64,000 nucleotides of DNA from SZUA-309 sp050185825 (GTDB lineage: Bacteria; Pseudomonadota; Gammaproteobacteria; Pseudomonadales; Azotimanducaceae), in the NCBI GenBank assembly GCA_050185825.1, contig JBFWZA010000023.1, positions 1 to 64,000 of the forward strand. The letters run 5' to 3'. Made by a program: the position numbers and the translations under genes. Below the pieces are notes generated by a model, which was not told the origin of the DNA, made no database searches, and was given only the letters and a program-made list of their open reading frames with translations. Shown here piece after piece: positions 8,258 to 17,398 of this stretch; the stretch's first letter is position 1; each line of letters opens with the position of its first letter.

Positions 8258-10653
8258 GCGGCGGGCTGGCGATCGGCGCAGGAACCCCGTTGAGCGAAGA
8301 GGAGCTTGCGCAGCTGGACCGCTACTGGCGGGCGGCCAACTACCTGTCCGTGGGCCAGATCTACCTGCTCGCGAATCCTCTGCTTCAGGCCCCGCTCGCG
8401 CTCGAGCACATCAAGCCCCGCCTGCTGGGCCACTGGGGCACCTGCCCGGGTCTCAACCTCCTCTACGCGCACCTCAACCGCGTGATCCGGAAGCACGATC
8501 TGAACATGATGATCGTCACCGGCCCCGGTCATGGCGGCCCGGCGATCGTCGCCAACACCTGGCTCGAGGGAACCTACAGCGAGGTCTATCCGAACGTGCC
8601 GCGGAACGCCGAGGGGATGCAGCGGCTGTTCAGGCAGTTCTCCTTCCCCGGCGGCGTGCCGAGCCACGTGGCGCCTGAAACGCCGGGATCGATCCATGAG
8701 GGGGGTGAGCTCGGCTACTCGCTGTCACATGCCTACGGCGCGGTGTTCGACAACCCGACGCTGATCGCCGCCTGCGTGATCGGCGACGGCGAGGCGGAAA
8801 CCGGGCCGCTGGCGGCCGCGTGGCACTCGAACAAATTTCTGAATCCCGCAGGCGACGGCGCCGTGCTGCCGATTCTGCACCTGAACGGCTACAAGATCGC
8901 CAACCCCACCATCCTGGCGAGAATTCCCGAAAACGAGCTGGAGAGCCTGCTGCGCGGTTACGGCCATCGGCCGTACTTCGTCGCCGGTGAGGACCCGGCG
9001 GTTGTCCACACCGCTCTGGCGGCAGCGCTGGACGCCGCCATCGGCGATATCCACGATATCCAGCACGAGGCGAGGCAGGGTGGCACCGGCCGGCCGTGCT
9101 GGCCGATGATCGTGCTCCGGACCCCGAAGGGCTGGACGGGCCCGGTCGAGGTGGATGGCCACCGCGCGGAAGGCTCCTGGCGGTCGCATCAGGTGCCGCT
9201 CTCCGGCTTCATTGACAATCCGGAGCACGTGGCGCAGCTCGAGCAGTGGCTCAGGAGCTACCGCCCGGAGGAGCTGTTCGATGGTGAGGGATCTCCGCGG
9301 TCAGACATCAGCGCCCTGGCCCCGGAAGGCCGGCGGCGGATGGGCGCCAATCCCCATGCCAACGGTGGTGAGCTGCTGAAGGATCTGCGGCTGCCGGACT
9401 TCCGTGAGTTTGCGGTAACGGTTCCGACGCCGGGCGGCTGCCGGGCAGAAGCCACGCGGGTGCTCGGAGACTTTCTCCGCGACGTGATGCGCCGCAATAC
9501 GCAGAGCCGTAACTTCCGGGTTTTCGGTCCGGACGAGACCGCGTCCAACCGGCTCTCCGCGATCTTCGAAGCCACCGACCGAACGTGGCTCGCCGAGCGC
9601 CTGGACGATGACGACCACCTGTCTCCAGATGGCCGGGTCATGGAGATTCTGAGCGAGCACACGTGTCAGGGCTGGCTCGAAGGATACCTGCTCACCGGCC
9701 GGCATGGCTTTTTCTCCTGCTACGAGGCGTTCATCCACATCATCGACTCCATGTTCAACCAGCATGCCAAGTGGTTGAAGGTGGCCGGGCGGGAGGTGGC
9801 GTGGAGACGGCCGATCGCGTCGCTCAACTATCTGCTGACCTCGCACGTCTGGCGTCAGGACCACAACGGGTTCTCCCACCAGGATCCGGGGTTCATCGAT
9901 CATGTGGTGAACAAAAAGGCGGACGTCATCCGGGTGTTTCTGCCACCGGATGCGAACACGCTGCTGTGCGTGGCGAACTGGTGCCTGAGGTCGCGCAACC
10001 TGGTGAACGTCATCGTCGCCGGCAAGCAGCTTCAGCATCAGTGGCTGGATATGGAGGCGGCGGTTGAGCACTGCGCGGCGGGCATCAGTCTCTGGGGTTG
10101 GGCGAGTAACGACCAGGGCGCTGAGCCCGATGTCGTGATGGTCTGCGCGGGCGATGTGCCCACCGTGGAGACGCTGGCCGCCGTGACGATTCTGCGCGAG
10201 CAGCTTCCCGATCTGAAGGTGCGCGTGCTGAACGTGGTGGACCTGATGACCCTGCAGCCGCGGGAGGAGCATCCCAACGGCCTGAGTGATCGCGAGTTCG
10301 ACAGCCTCTTCACCAAAGACCGCCCCGTCATCTTCGCCTACCACGGCTATCCCTGGCTGATTCACCGGCTCACCTATCGGCGGACGAACCATCCGAATCT
10401 GCACGTGCGGGGCTACAAGGAGGAGGGCACCACGACCACGCCATTCGACATGGCGGTCCGCAACGACATCGACCGTTATCATCTGGCGGGCGACGTGATC
10501 GATCGGGTGCCGGGGCTCGCGGTTCCGGCGGCTCACATCAAGCAGATGCTGCGGGACAAGCGCACCGAGCACCGGAACTACATCGTCCGCCACGGTGAGG
10601 ACATGCCGGAGGTGCGTGACTGGCGGTGGCCGGCGCCGCCGGAGCGCGTCTGA
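8254..10653 (+). CDS. xfp: Xylulose-5-phosphate/fructose-6-phosphate phosphoketolase
   Basis: This thiamine-diphosphate enzyme splits xylulose-5-P or fructose-6-P with phosphate into acetyl phosphate and glyceraldehyde-3-P or erythrose-4-P. The GTG at 8254 overlaps the ackA stop and gives 799 residues, normal for the family, with GGGAGA just upstream. Signatures include GPGHGGPA, the GDGEAETGP ThDP/Mg motif, LHLNGYKIANPT, a CYEAFIHI-type motif near residue 490 and HQDPGFIDHV. Its product feeds acetate kinase upstream, and its substrate comes from the pentose-phosphate enzymes encoded elsewhere in the window (zwf, pgl, gnd, tal). Confidence 0.96.
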   Translation: MSGGLAIGAGTPLSEEELAQLDRYWRAANYLSVGQIYLLANPLLQAPLALEHIKPRLLGHWGTCPGLNLLYAHLNRVIRKHDLNMMIVTGPGHGGPAIVANTWLEGTYSEVYPNVPRNAEGMQRLFRQFSFPGGVPSHVAPETPGSIHEGGELGYSLSHAYGAVFDNPTLIAACVIGDGEAETGPLAAAWHSNKFLNPAGDGAVLPILHLNGYKIANPTILARIPENELESLLRGYGHRPYFVAGEDPAVVHTALAAALDAAIGDIHDIQHEARQGGTGRPCWPMIVLRTPKGWTGPVEVDGHRAEGSWRSHQVPLSGFIDNPEHVAQLEQWLRSYRPEELFDGEGSPRSDISALAPEGRRRMGANPHANGGELLKDLRLPDFREFAVTVPTPGGCRAEATRVLGDFLRDVMRRNTQSRNFRVFGPDETASNRLSAIFEATDRTWLAERLDDDDHLSPDGRVMEILSEHTCQGWLEGYLLTGRHGFFSCYEAFIHIIDSMFNQHAKWLKVAGREVAWRRPIASLNYLLTSHVWRQDHNGFSHQDPGFIDHVVNKKADVIRVFLPPDANTLLCVANWCLRSRNLVNVIVAGKQLQHQWLDMEAAVEHCAAGISLWGWASNDQGAEPDVVMVCAGDVPTVETLAAVTILREQLPDLKVRVLNVVDLMTLQPREEHPNGLSDREFDSLFTKDRPVIFAYHGYPWLIHRLTYRRTNHPNLHVRGYKEEGTTTTPFDMAVRNDIDRYHLAGDVIDRVPGLAVPAAHIKQMLRDKRTEHRNYIVRHGEDMPEVRDWRWPAPPERV

Positions 10654-11750
10654 TGGGTGTGGTTCCGTTCGCGCTGCCGTTCAAAGGTGGAACCGTCGAC
10701 TGCCGGGTGTTCGGCGAAGGGGACGATCTCTATGCGGCGATGCTGACGGACATTGCTCGAGCGCACACGGTCGTGCGCCTGGAAAGCTACATTCTCGCAG
10801 CGGACGAGGTGGGCTGGTCCTTTGCCCGGGCCCTGGCGGAGCGTGCACGGGCCGGCCTGCGCGTGCAGGTGCACGTGGACTCCGCCGGCGCGCTGTTCGA
10901 AGGCACCGGGAAGCTGTTCCGATTTCTGCGCGGCGCGGGCGTCGACGCGCGCCTGTTCAATCGCTGGGAATGGCGCGATCCGCTGCGCTACAACCGCCGC
11001 AATCACCGGAAGCTCCTGATCACCGACGAGGAATCCGTCTACATCGGTGGGTTCAACATCCATCGCGAAAGCTCGCTGGCCCAGGTGGGCAGCGGGCGCT
11101 GGCGGGACGCTCACGTCAGGGTGGCGGGAGGCGTCGCCGGGCAGGCGATCGAGCTGTTCGATGCGACGTGGTCGGGCAGGACGTCGCGGGCCGTACCTCC
11201 GTGGGTCAGCGCCATGCGCCTCGTGCCCAACGAGACCGCGGCCTGTCGTCGGGTGCTTCGATGCCTGGTCCTGGAGGCGGTCACCGGCGCGCGGCTACGC
11301 GTTTTCCTGGCGACGCCTTACTTCGTGCCGGATAGAGGCCTGCGTGCCGCGCTGGTCGAGGCGGTCGATCGCGGCGTGGACGTGCGGATCCTGCTGCCGC
11401 ACACGACCGACCATCCACTGCTGCAGAAAGCGGGCCGTGCCATGGCCCGACGGCTGGCACGCAAGGGCGTGTCGTTTTTCGAGTACCTGCCACGAATGAT
11501 GCACAGTAAGCTCATGATCGTCGACGGCCGGTGGGCATGTGTGGGGTCGGCCAACACCGACTACCGGAGCTTTTTCGTCAACAGGGAGCTGAACCTGGTA
11601 ACGACGCAGCCAGCGGCATGTGCGTCGCTGGAGAGCCTGCTGACGCAGGACTTTGCCGAATCCAGGCAGTTGACGCCTTCGGAGCAACCCGCATCCCGGC
11701 TCTCGGCAATGACGGAAGCCGTCGTGATGCGGTTCCGACGATGGCTGTGA
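10653..11750 (+). CDS. Phospholipase D-family protein, cardiolipin-synthase-like
   Basis: The 365-residue protein carries two HKD catalytic motifs: NHRKLLITDEESVYIGGFN at about residues 117-135 and MHSKLMIVDGRWACVGSAN at about 290-308. Two HKD motifs define the PLD superfamily. The length and spacing fit cardiolipin synthase of the ClsB type, which lacks N-terminal membrane helices and joins phospholipids at the membrane face. ATG at 10653 overlaps the phosphoketolase stop (TGATG); an in-frame GTG at 10626 is a less likely alternative. Its place between phosphoketolase and an ABC transporter suggests membrane remodelling within the same response. Confidence 0.85.
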   Translation: MGVVPFALPFKGGTVDCRVFGEGDDLYAAMLTDIARAHTVVRLESYILAADEVGWSFARALAERARAGLRVQVHVDSAGALFEGTGKLFRFLRGAGVDARLFNRWEWRDPLRYNRRNHRKLLITDEESVYIGGFNIHRESSLAQVGSGRWRDAHVRVAGGVAGQAIELFDATWSGRTSRAVPPWVSAMRLVPNETAACRRVLRCLVLEAVTGARLRVFLATPYFVPDRGLRAALVEAVDRGVDVRILLPHTTDHPLLQKAGRAMARRLARKGVSFFEYLPRMMHSKLMIVDGRWACVGSANTDYRSFFVNRELNLVTTQPAACASLESLLTQDFAESRQLTPSEQPASRLSAMTEAVVMRFRRWL

Positions 11751-11760
11751 GGAACGGCTG

Positions 11761-12891
11761 ATGCTCCGGTACCTGTACAGGCAGATGGTGCTCGAGCCTT
11801 CGAGGACCGGCCTGATGGTGGCCGCGCTGGCGGCCGTCATCGCTGTCATTCTGGTGCTCGAGGGGTTCAATGAGGGGCTGGTCGCGCAGCTCGGTGATAC
11901 GGTTCTCGACCGTCGGGCAGACCTCATCGTTACCCAGGCGGGGGTGTCCAACATGACGGCGGCCCGGTCGCTGCTGCCGCAGACCAGCCGCGGCGAGGTC
12001 GAATCGATCAAAGGCGTTGCGGCTGCGTACCCGCTGACGGGCATACCGGTCATCTACGCCGAGGGCGGTGAACGAACCCCGATATTTCTGCTGGTCTACG
12101 ACGACCGCGGAGGACCGGTACGCGTGGTGGAGGGGGCGGCGGCGAACCGCCCGCGTGACATCGTGATCGATCGTTCCCTGGCGGTGAAATACGGACTCCG
12201 CCCGGGAGACCCTCTGGTCGTCTCCGACTTCGAGTTCACCGTCTCCGGCGTCACGGAAGGGGCGGCTGCGATGTTCACGCCGTTTGCCTTTGCCCGCTAC
12301 GATGACCTGATCGATTTCTACCTGGAATCGGACGTGGCGGCAGACATCAGCACGTTTCCGCTGGTGAGCTTTCTGCTCGTGGCGCTGGAACCGGGTTTCG
12401 ACCGCGCAGCGGTCGCGGCGGACATCGAGAAGGCCGTCCGGGAAGGCGACGTCTTCCTGCCGGAGGTCCTCGCCGCCGCCGACGAGTCGCTGGGCCGGCT
12501 GCTGTTCGGCCCGATTCTGAATCTGCTGATTGCCGTCGGCTACGGAATCGGCGTGATGGTGACGGGCATACTGATGTTCTCCTCCATCAATGCCCGGCGG
12601 AGTGAGTTCGGGGTGCTGAAAGCGCTGGGATTCGGGCAGGGCTTTCTGACGGGCTCGGTCGTTCTCGAAGCGCTGGTGCTGGTGCTGATGGCCATCCCGC
12701 TCGGCATCGGCTTGGCTGCTGTGCTGGCCGCCGTCATCGAGGCGATCCTGCCGCTCTATCGGATACTGGCGACCGACCCGGCAGCCGTGGTGCGCACGGC
12801 GCTCGCCTGCCTGATCTTTGCGGTGGTCGGCGCGCTGATGCCGGTGCGCCTCATCCGCCGGATCGATCCGGCGCTGGTGTTCAGGTCCTGA
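11761..12891 (+). CDS. ABC transporter permease, FtsX/MacB-like (first of two)
   Basis: The 376-residue protein has one N-terminal transmembrane helix (about residues 17-36), a large periplasmic domain (about 37-260), and three C-terminal helices (about 265-370). The segment RRSEFGVLKALGFGQGFL, connecting helices 2 and 3, is the FtsX-domain coupling helix, and LIRRIDPALVFRS is the normal family ending. This is the DevC/MacB-type four-helix topology of transporters that drive periplasmic or lipoprotein processes rather than import. It is followed after two bases by a similar permease, suggesting a heterodimer. The substrate is unknown. Confidence 0.85.
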   Translation: MLRYLYRQMVLEPSRTGLMVAALAAVIAVILVLEGFNEGLVAQLGDTVLDRRADLIVTQAGVSNMTAARSLLPQTSRGEVESIKGVAAAYPLTGIPVIYAEGGERTPIFLLVYDDRGGPVRVVEGAAANRPRDIVIDRSLAVKYGLRPGDPLVVSDFEFTVSGVTEGAAAMFTPFAFARYDDLIDFYLESDVAADISTFPLVSFLLVALEPGFDRAAVAADIEKAVREGDVFLPEVLAAADESLGRLLFGPILNLLIAVGYGIGVMVTGILMFSSINARRSEFGVLKALGFGQGFLTGSVVLEALVLVLMAIPLGIGLAAVLAAVIEAILPLYRILATDPAAVVRTALACLIFAVVGALMPVRLIRRIDPALVFRS

Positions 12892-12893
12892 CC

Positions 12894-14003
12894 GTGTGGC
12901 GCTGGACCCTGAAAAGTCTTCGAACCGAGCCGGTCGGCATGCTCGCGAGCGTGGCTGCGGTGGCGGGCGCCTTTCTGCTGGTGATGCTGTTCGAAGCCGT
13001 CTACGAGGGCGAGTCGGAGCAGATCGTCGCCTATGTGGATCATGTGGACGCTGACCTCTGGATCATGCAGCGGGGTGTGGCCAACATGCACATGGCCACG
13101 TCCTATCTCGCGGACTGGAAGCTCGACGAGGTGGCTGGGCTCCCGGGCGTGCAGGCGGTCGAAGGAATTCTCTATCTCAACGCCGTGATCCGCAGCGACG
13201 ACAGCCGCTGGTTCGCCTACATCGTCGGGCTGGGCACGCCGAGCCGGTTGTCGGGCCCCTGGGACATGGCGGCGGGTCGCGACGACCCCGGGCCGGGAGA
13301 GGTGGTGGTGCCGGAGGTGTTCGCCGCTCTGGCCGGCCTGAAACTGGGTGATGCCGTTCAGATCACGGACCGGCAGTTCGAGATCGTCGGCTTCTCGAGA
13401 GGCACGTTCTCGATGGCGAACTCGGTCGTGTTCATAGCAAAGACGGACCTCGAGGACATGATGTCGTCGCTGGACATCACCAGCTACGCCCTGGTGAAGG
13501 CCGAGCCCGGAGTGGATCCGGTTGCGCTCGCCGAACGCATCGAAGAGGCAGTCGACAAGGTGCACGCCCTGCCGGCAGAGCAGTTCGTGCGCAACGACCG
13601 GCAGATGGCCCTGCAGATGGGAGTGGAAACCATTGCGACCATGACGCTCATCGGCGGCGCGCTGGCCATTCTGCTGGTGGCGTTCACGGTCTATTCCCGG
13701 GTTTCCCGGCAGCGTCGGGAGCTGGCGGTGGTCAAAGCGCTGGGGGTCAGCAACGTCTCTCTCTATGCGTGCATCAGCCTGCAGGCGGTCGTCATCACGC
13801 TGGTTAGCGGCGTCGCGGCGACCGGCCTGGCACTGGCGATCATGCCGATGCTGACCGAGCTGGTTGCCGCCGTCACGTTGAAGCTGACGCCGGGTGCCGT
13901 GGTGCGCGTCGCGGTGGTCGGCGTGTTTGTCTCTGTGCTGGCGTCGCTGATACCGGCGCGGCAGATTGCCCGGGTGGACCCGCTGAGCGCGTTCAAGGCT
14001 TGA
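12894..14003 (+). CDS. ABC transporter permease, FtsX/MacB-like (second of two)
   Basis: This is a 369-residue paralogue of the preceding permease with the same topology: a helix at about residues 13-32, a periplasmic domain, then three helices from about residue 245. RQRRELAVVKALGVSNVSL is its coupling segment and ARQIARVDPLSAFKA its end. It starts with GTG two bases after the first permease. The two probably form the membrane unit for the ATPase at 14017. The periplasmic domain contains MQRGVANMHMA, moderately Met-rich, but I would not infer metal binding from that alone. Confidence 0.85.
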   Translation: MWRWTLKSLRTEPVGMLASVAAVAGAFLLVMLFEAVYEGESEQIVAYVDHVDADLWIMQRGVANMHMATSYLADWKLDEVAGLPGVQAVEGILYLNAVIRSDDSRWFAYIVGLGTPSRLSGPWDMAAGRDDPGPGEVVVPEVFAALAGLKLGDAVQITDRQFEIVGFSRGTFSMANSVVFIAKTDLEDMMSSLDITSYALVKAEPGVDPVALAERIEEAVDKVHALPAEQFVRNDRQMALQMGVETIATMTLIGGALAILLVAFTVYSRVSRQRRELAVVKALGVSNVSLYACISLQAVVITLVSGVAATGLALAIMPMLTELVAAVTLKLTPGAVVRVAVVGVFVSVLASLIPARQIARVDPLSAFKA

Positions 14004-14016
14004 GTGGAGGTTGACG

Positions 14017-14901
14017 ATGGCCGAACCCATCCTGTCCGGCGAGCATCTGGTGAAGACGTTCGGCACCGGTCATACCGAAGTGCGGGCGGTCGACGACGTG
14101 TCCATTTCCATAGCGAAAGGCGAGCTGGTACTGATCATGGGACCTTCGGGATCGGGAAAAACGACGCTGGTGTCTATGCTGGGCGGCCTGCTGAGACCCA
14201 CGTCCGGCCGCGTGACGATCGACGGCACGGACATCACCGGGCTCGACGAGAGCCGCCTGCCCGCTCTGAGAGCGGTGAAGATCGGTTTTGTCTTCCAGGC
14301 ATTCAATCTGCTCGAGGCGCTGACCGTGGAGGAGAACATCCTGTTCCCGGCACGTCTGGTGAAGAGCGGCATGCCGGAGGCGAAGGAACGCTGCGAGATG
14401 CTCATCGACCGATTGCGGCTGGCGGGCCGCCGGCGCGCGCTCCCGGCGACGCTGTCCGGAGGGGAAAAGCAGCGGGTCGCGATCGCGCGCGCCCTCATCA
14501 ACGCGCCGCCGGTGATCCTGGCCGACGAGCCGACGGGCAATCTGGATTCGGCGAACGGCCAGGACGTGATCATGATCCTCCATGACATCGCCCGGGACGA
14601 GGGTCGCGGTGTCGTTCTGGTGACGCACGATCCGCGCGTGGAAGACGTGGCCGACCGGATTCTCTGGCTGGAGGACGGAGAATTCCGTGACCGCAAGACC
14701 GAGCAGCACGCCTGGGTGCGGGACCCGGTGTGCGGCATGCGCGTGGACGAGTGGACGGCGGAGGTTACGAGCACTCATGACAGCCGGCGCTATGTGTTCT
14801 GCTCGAAACGTTGCCTGGAACGGTTCAAAGCCGATCCCGGGGTTTACCTGAAGGCGACGAAAATGGCGGGCGACGGCAGCAGGGAGGAGCGAAGCGGATG
14901 A
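14017..14901 (+). CDS. ABC transporter ATPase with C-terminal YHS domain
   Basis: This is the LolD/MacB-class ATPase for the two permeases just upstream. The ATPase domain, about residues 1-225, has Walker A GPSGSGKTT, Q-loop FVFQAFN, signature LSGGEKQRVAIARA, Walker B VILADEPTGNLD and H-loop VTHD. About residues 235-283 form a YHS domain (DPVCGMRVDEWTAEV, then RYVFCSKRCLERFKADP) with the conserved Cys pattern. YHS modules are better known from copper P-type ATPases and may bind metal or sense thiols. ATG at 14017 is chosen because GTGGAGG lies six bases upstream; a TTG sits two codons earlier. The stop overlaps the next gene. Confidence 0.9.
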   Translation: MAEPILSGEHLVKTFGTGHTEVRAVDDVSISIAKGELVLIMGPSGSGKTTLVSMLGGLLRPTSGRVTIDGTDITGLDESRLPALRAVKIGFVFQAFNLLEALTVEENILFPARLVKSGMPEAKERCEMLIDRLRLAGRRRALPATLSGGEKQRVAIARALINAPPVILADEPTGNLDSANGQDVIMILHDIARDEGRGVVLVTHDPRVEDVADRILWLEDGEFRDRKTEQHAWVRDPVCGMRVDEWTAEVTSTHDSRRYVFCSKRCLERFKADPGVYLKATKMAGDGSREERSG

Positions 14902-15713
14902 GAGCACCAGCGAATGTCTGCCTGTCACTCTGGCTCTTTGCCGCGCTCGCCGTAGCTGCGCCCGCACCGCCGATCGACGCGTCGCTGCCGGCGGATCAGC
15001 GGGGGCGGGTCATCGCCGAGGAGGGCGAGCGTCGCGACGACGGCTTCGGCGACTCCGTGGTCGAGCTGACCATGATCCTCAGAAACGCTGAAGGACGGGA
15101 GCGGCTGCGGCGGTTGACCTGGAGGACGCTGGAGTCGCAGACGGCCGCGGAGGGTGACCGGTCACTGACGGAGTTTCACGAGCCGCGCGATATCGAGGGC
15201 ACGGCCTTTCTCAGCCACACCTACATCGGCCGGGAAGACGATCAGTGGCTCTACCTGCCGGCACTGAAGCGGGTGAAGCGCATCGCGTCGAGCAACAAGT
15301 CGAGCGCCTTCGTCGGAAGCGAGTTCGCCTATGAGGATCTGCTGTCCGACGAGGTGGAGAAGTTCGACTACCTCTGGCTCCGGGACGAGGCCTGCGGAGA
15401 CCTCGTGTGCTACGTGATCGAGAGGCGGCCGCGTTACGAGGACTCGGGCTATTCGAAGCAGGTCCTCTGGCTGGACCAGTCCGAGCTCCGGCCATACCGG
15501 ACGGAGTTCTACGATCGCCGGGAGCGGCTGCAGAAGACGCTGGTCTTCGACGACTACCGCCTCTATCTCGACCGGTACTGGCGTGCGCGGGTCCTGACCA
15601 TGGAAAACCATCAGACGGAGAAGACGACCACCCTGCGCTTCTCCGACTTCAGGTTCCGGACCGGGTTGACGACGCGCGACTTCGATCCGAGCGTTTTGCA
15701 GCAGCTGCGATGA
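14898..15713 (+). CDS. Outer-membrane lipoprotein-sorting (LolA-like) periplasmic protein
   Basis: The 271-residue protein has a signal peptide of about 20 residues ending in VAAPA. The rest resembles the LolA-like family (often annotated outer membrane lipoprotein-sorting protein), with QWLYLPALKRVKRIASSNKS, GSEFAYEDL and a DYRLYLDRYWRARVLTMEN repeat near the end. Such proteins have an open beta-barrel that carries lipid or lipoprotein through the periplasm. It overlaps the ATPase gene (ATGA) and precedes a barrel protein, so the five genes from 11761 to 16920 look like one envelope-export unit. The cargo is unknown. Confidence 0.8.
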   Translation: MRAPANVCLSLWLFAALAVAAPAPPIDASLPADQRGRVIAEEGERRDDGFGDSVVELTMILRNAEGRERLRRLTWRTLESQTAAEGDRSLTEFHEPRDIEGTAFLSHTYIGREDDQWLYLPALKRVKRIASSNKSSAFVGSEFAYEDLLSDEVEKFDYLWLRDEACGDLVCYVIERRPRYEDSGYSKQVLWLDQSELRPYRTEFYDRRERLQKTLVFDDYRLYLDRYWRARVLTMENHQTEKTTTLRFSDFRFRTGLTTRDFDPSVLQQLR

Positions 15714-15720
15714 AACCGGG

Positions 15721-16920
15721 ATGAGGTCCCGCTGGTCGCCGATTGCGCTGACGTTGTGCCTGATGTTGTCCGGCACGGCGGACGGCATGGATGTCTCCGG
15801 CTACGTCGGTTTCGAGCCCCGGTACTTTCTGGACGAGCCGCTGTTCCCCGAGCAACCAGACGCCGGCCTGTCTCCCTCGGCGGTCGCGGCACCGGAGCTC
15901 AGATACGAGTGGGGTGAGGGCGACGACCGGCTCACACTCGCGCCGTTCTTCCGCTGGGATGACGACGACAGCAGTAGGACCCACTGGGATCTGCGGGAGG
16001 CGCTCTGGCTCGGAGTGCGTGGCCCGTGGACCTGGCGGGTCGGCGTGGGGCAGGTCTTCTGGGGCGTGACGGAGTCGCGTCATCTGGTGGATGTGGTGAA
16101 CCAGACCGACCTCGTCGAGGACGTCGACGAGGAAGAGAAGCTCGGTCAGCCGATGGTCGCGCTCACGCGCTGGACGGCGAGCGCCGGCACGTTCGAGCTG
16201 TTTCTGCTGCCGGGCTTTCGCGAGCGCACGTTTCCCGCCGGAGACGCCCGCCTTCGCGGTCCGCTCCCTATCGATACGGACCGCACGGAGTACGAGTCCG
16301 GCGCCGGGAAGCGGCGGCTCGACTGGGCCGTGCGCTGGTCGCGGTCGACCGGCGGCTGGGACATCGGCCTGTCCGGCTTCAACGGCACCTCGCGCGATCC
16401 TCACCTGCTGCCGCGGCCCTCGACCGACCGGTTGGTGCTCGTTCCGCGCTACAACGTCATCCAACAGCTCGGCCTCGAGCTGCAGTACACCCGGAATGCC
16501 TGGCTGTGGAAGCTCGAGACGATCGTTCGTGAAGGCGACGGCCACACGTTCGGTGCCGCCGTCGGCGGGCTCGAGTACACGCTGTTCGATCTCGCGGGCA
16601 GCGGCGCCGATCTCGGCCTGCTCGCGGAGTATCTCTACGATGGCCGGGATGCCAGCGCGCCACCGACGATCTACGACGACGATGTCTTCCTGGGGGTGAG
16701 GCTCGGGCTCAACGACGTGCAGGGAACCGCGATGCTGCTCGGTGCGGTGATCGGAGACGGCGGCACCATCGTGTTTCTGGATGGTGAGAGGCGCCTGGGT
16801 GATGTCTGGAAAGTCGAGGTTGAGGCGAGGCTCTTTGCCGATGTCGACCGGACGGATCCGTGGCTCGCGGGATTCCGGGACGACAGCTACCTTACCCTGC
16901 GGATCGCCAGGTATCTGTAA
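15721..16920 (+). CDS. Putative outer-membrane beta-barrel protein
   Basis: The 399-residue protein has a signal peptide (about residues 1-22), alternating hydrophobic and polar strands throughout, and a C-terminal LRIARYL strand with aromatic/hydrophobic pattern typical of outer-membrane proteins. I do not recognise a specific family. It follows the LolA-like gene by seven bases and closes the operon that begins with acetate kinase. By analogy with other ABC/LolA/OMP sets it may receive or deliver the exported lipid-like substrate. The acidic stretch around residues 81-84 (DDDD) and 135-142 (EDVDEEEK) could lie in loops. Confidence 0.65.
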   Translation: MRSRWSPIALTLCLMLSGTADGMDVSGYVGFEPRYFLDEPLFPEQPDAGLSPSAVAAPELRYEWGEGDDRLTLAPFFRWDDDDSSRTHWDLREALWLGVRGPWTWRVGVGQVFWGVTESRHLVDVVNQTDLVEDVDEEEKLGQPMVALTRWTASAGTFELFLLPGFRERTFPAGDARLRGPLPIDTDRTEYESGAGKRRLDWAVRWSRSTGGWDIGLSGFNGTSRDPHLLPRPSTDRLVLVPRYNVIQQLGLELQYTRNAWLWKLETIVREGDGHTFGAAVGGLEYTLFDLAGSGADLGLLAEYLYDGRDASAPPTIYDDDVFLGVRLGLNDVQGTAMLLGAVIGDGGTIVFLDGERRLGDVWKVEVEARLFADVDRTDPWLAGFRDDSYLTLRIARYL

Positions 16921-16967
16921 GACAAATCAGTTGCGCGGGAAAGGGATCAGTAGGTCGTTTGGGCCCC

Positions 16968-16999
16968 TTGACCTGCATGTGGCATACAGGTTTTACGAT
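16968..16999 (+). promoter_or_regulatory. MerR-type promoter/operator copy 2, upstream of the 17081 gene
   Basis: TTGACC at 16968-16973, 20-bp spacer, TACGAT at 16994-16999. The dyad is strong: left ACCTGCATG, right CATACAGGT. It begins 48 bases after the outer-membrane protein gene ends and about 110 bases before the next start, so it opens a new transcription unit. Confidence 0.85.
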
Positions 17000-17080
17000 T
17001 CGGAACGAGTCGGCAAACAGTGCCACCGGACGCGCGCTGGGTCGACTGTGCAATCCAATAATCCTTGTCGGAGATTCGAG

Positions 17081-17374
17081 ATGAAGATGTTCAGGCCTGC
17101 CGTGCTTGCGGGCGTGCTGTTGCTGGTTGCCGGCACGGGCGCCGCCGCCGAGAAGATGGATCACACCTCACACATGCAGAAGATGCAGGAGACCATGGCG
17201 CAGATCCGGGCCACGGAGGATCCGGAAGAGCGCACACGGCTGCTCGAAGAGCACATGGACCAGATGATGGCTGAAATGCGCGAGATGCACGAGAACATGG
17301 GCGAGATGATGAAGCAGATGGACGCCCAGCAACGTGAAACCCGCAAAACCCACGATCATCGCAAGATGAAGTGA
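17081..17374 (+). CDS. Small Met/His-rich periplasmic protein
   Basis: The 97-residue protein starts with a clear signal peptide (about residues 1-23, ending GAAAE). The mature part is almost all helix-forming and very rich in Met, His, Glu and Gln, with repeated patterns such as MDHTSHMQKMQETM and MREMHENMGEMMKQMD. This suggests a periplasmic metal-binding or metal-buffering protein of the copper/zinc type, possibly CpxP/Spy-like in helical character, although no LTxxQ motif is seen. It follows operator copy 2 and is the first gene of its unit, so it may be among the more strongly induced products. Function is inferred from composition only. Confidence 0.7.
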   Translation: MKMFRPAVLAGVLLLVAGTGAAAEKMDHTSHMQKMQETMAQIRATEDPEERTRLLEEHMDQMMAEMREMHENMGEMMKQMDAQQRETRKTHDHRKMK

Positions 17375-17398
17375 GGGTAAGGATCACTCGCGCGGTTG

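Noticed and set aside
15114..15145. TTGACCTGG inside the LolA-like gene
   Set aside because: Only the left half matches; the right half and -10 are absent and it lies in the middle of coding sequence.
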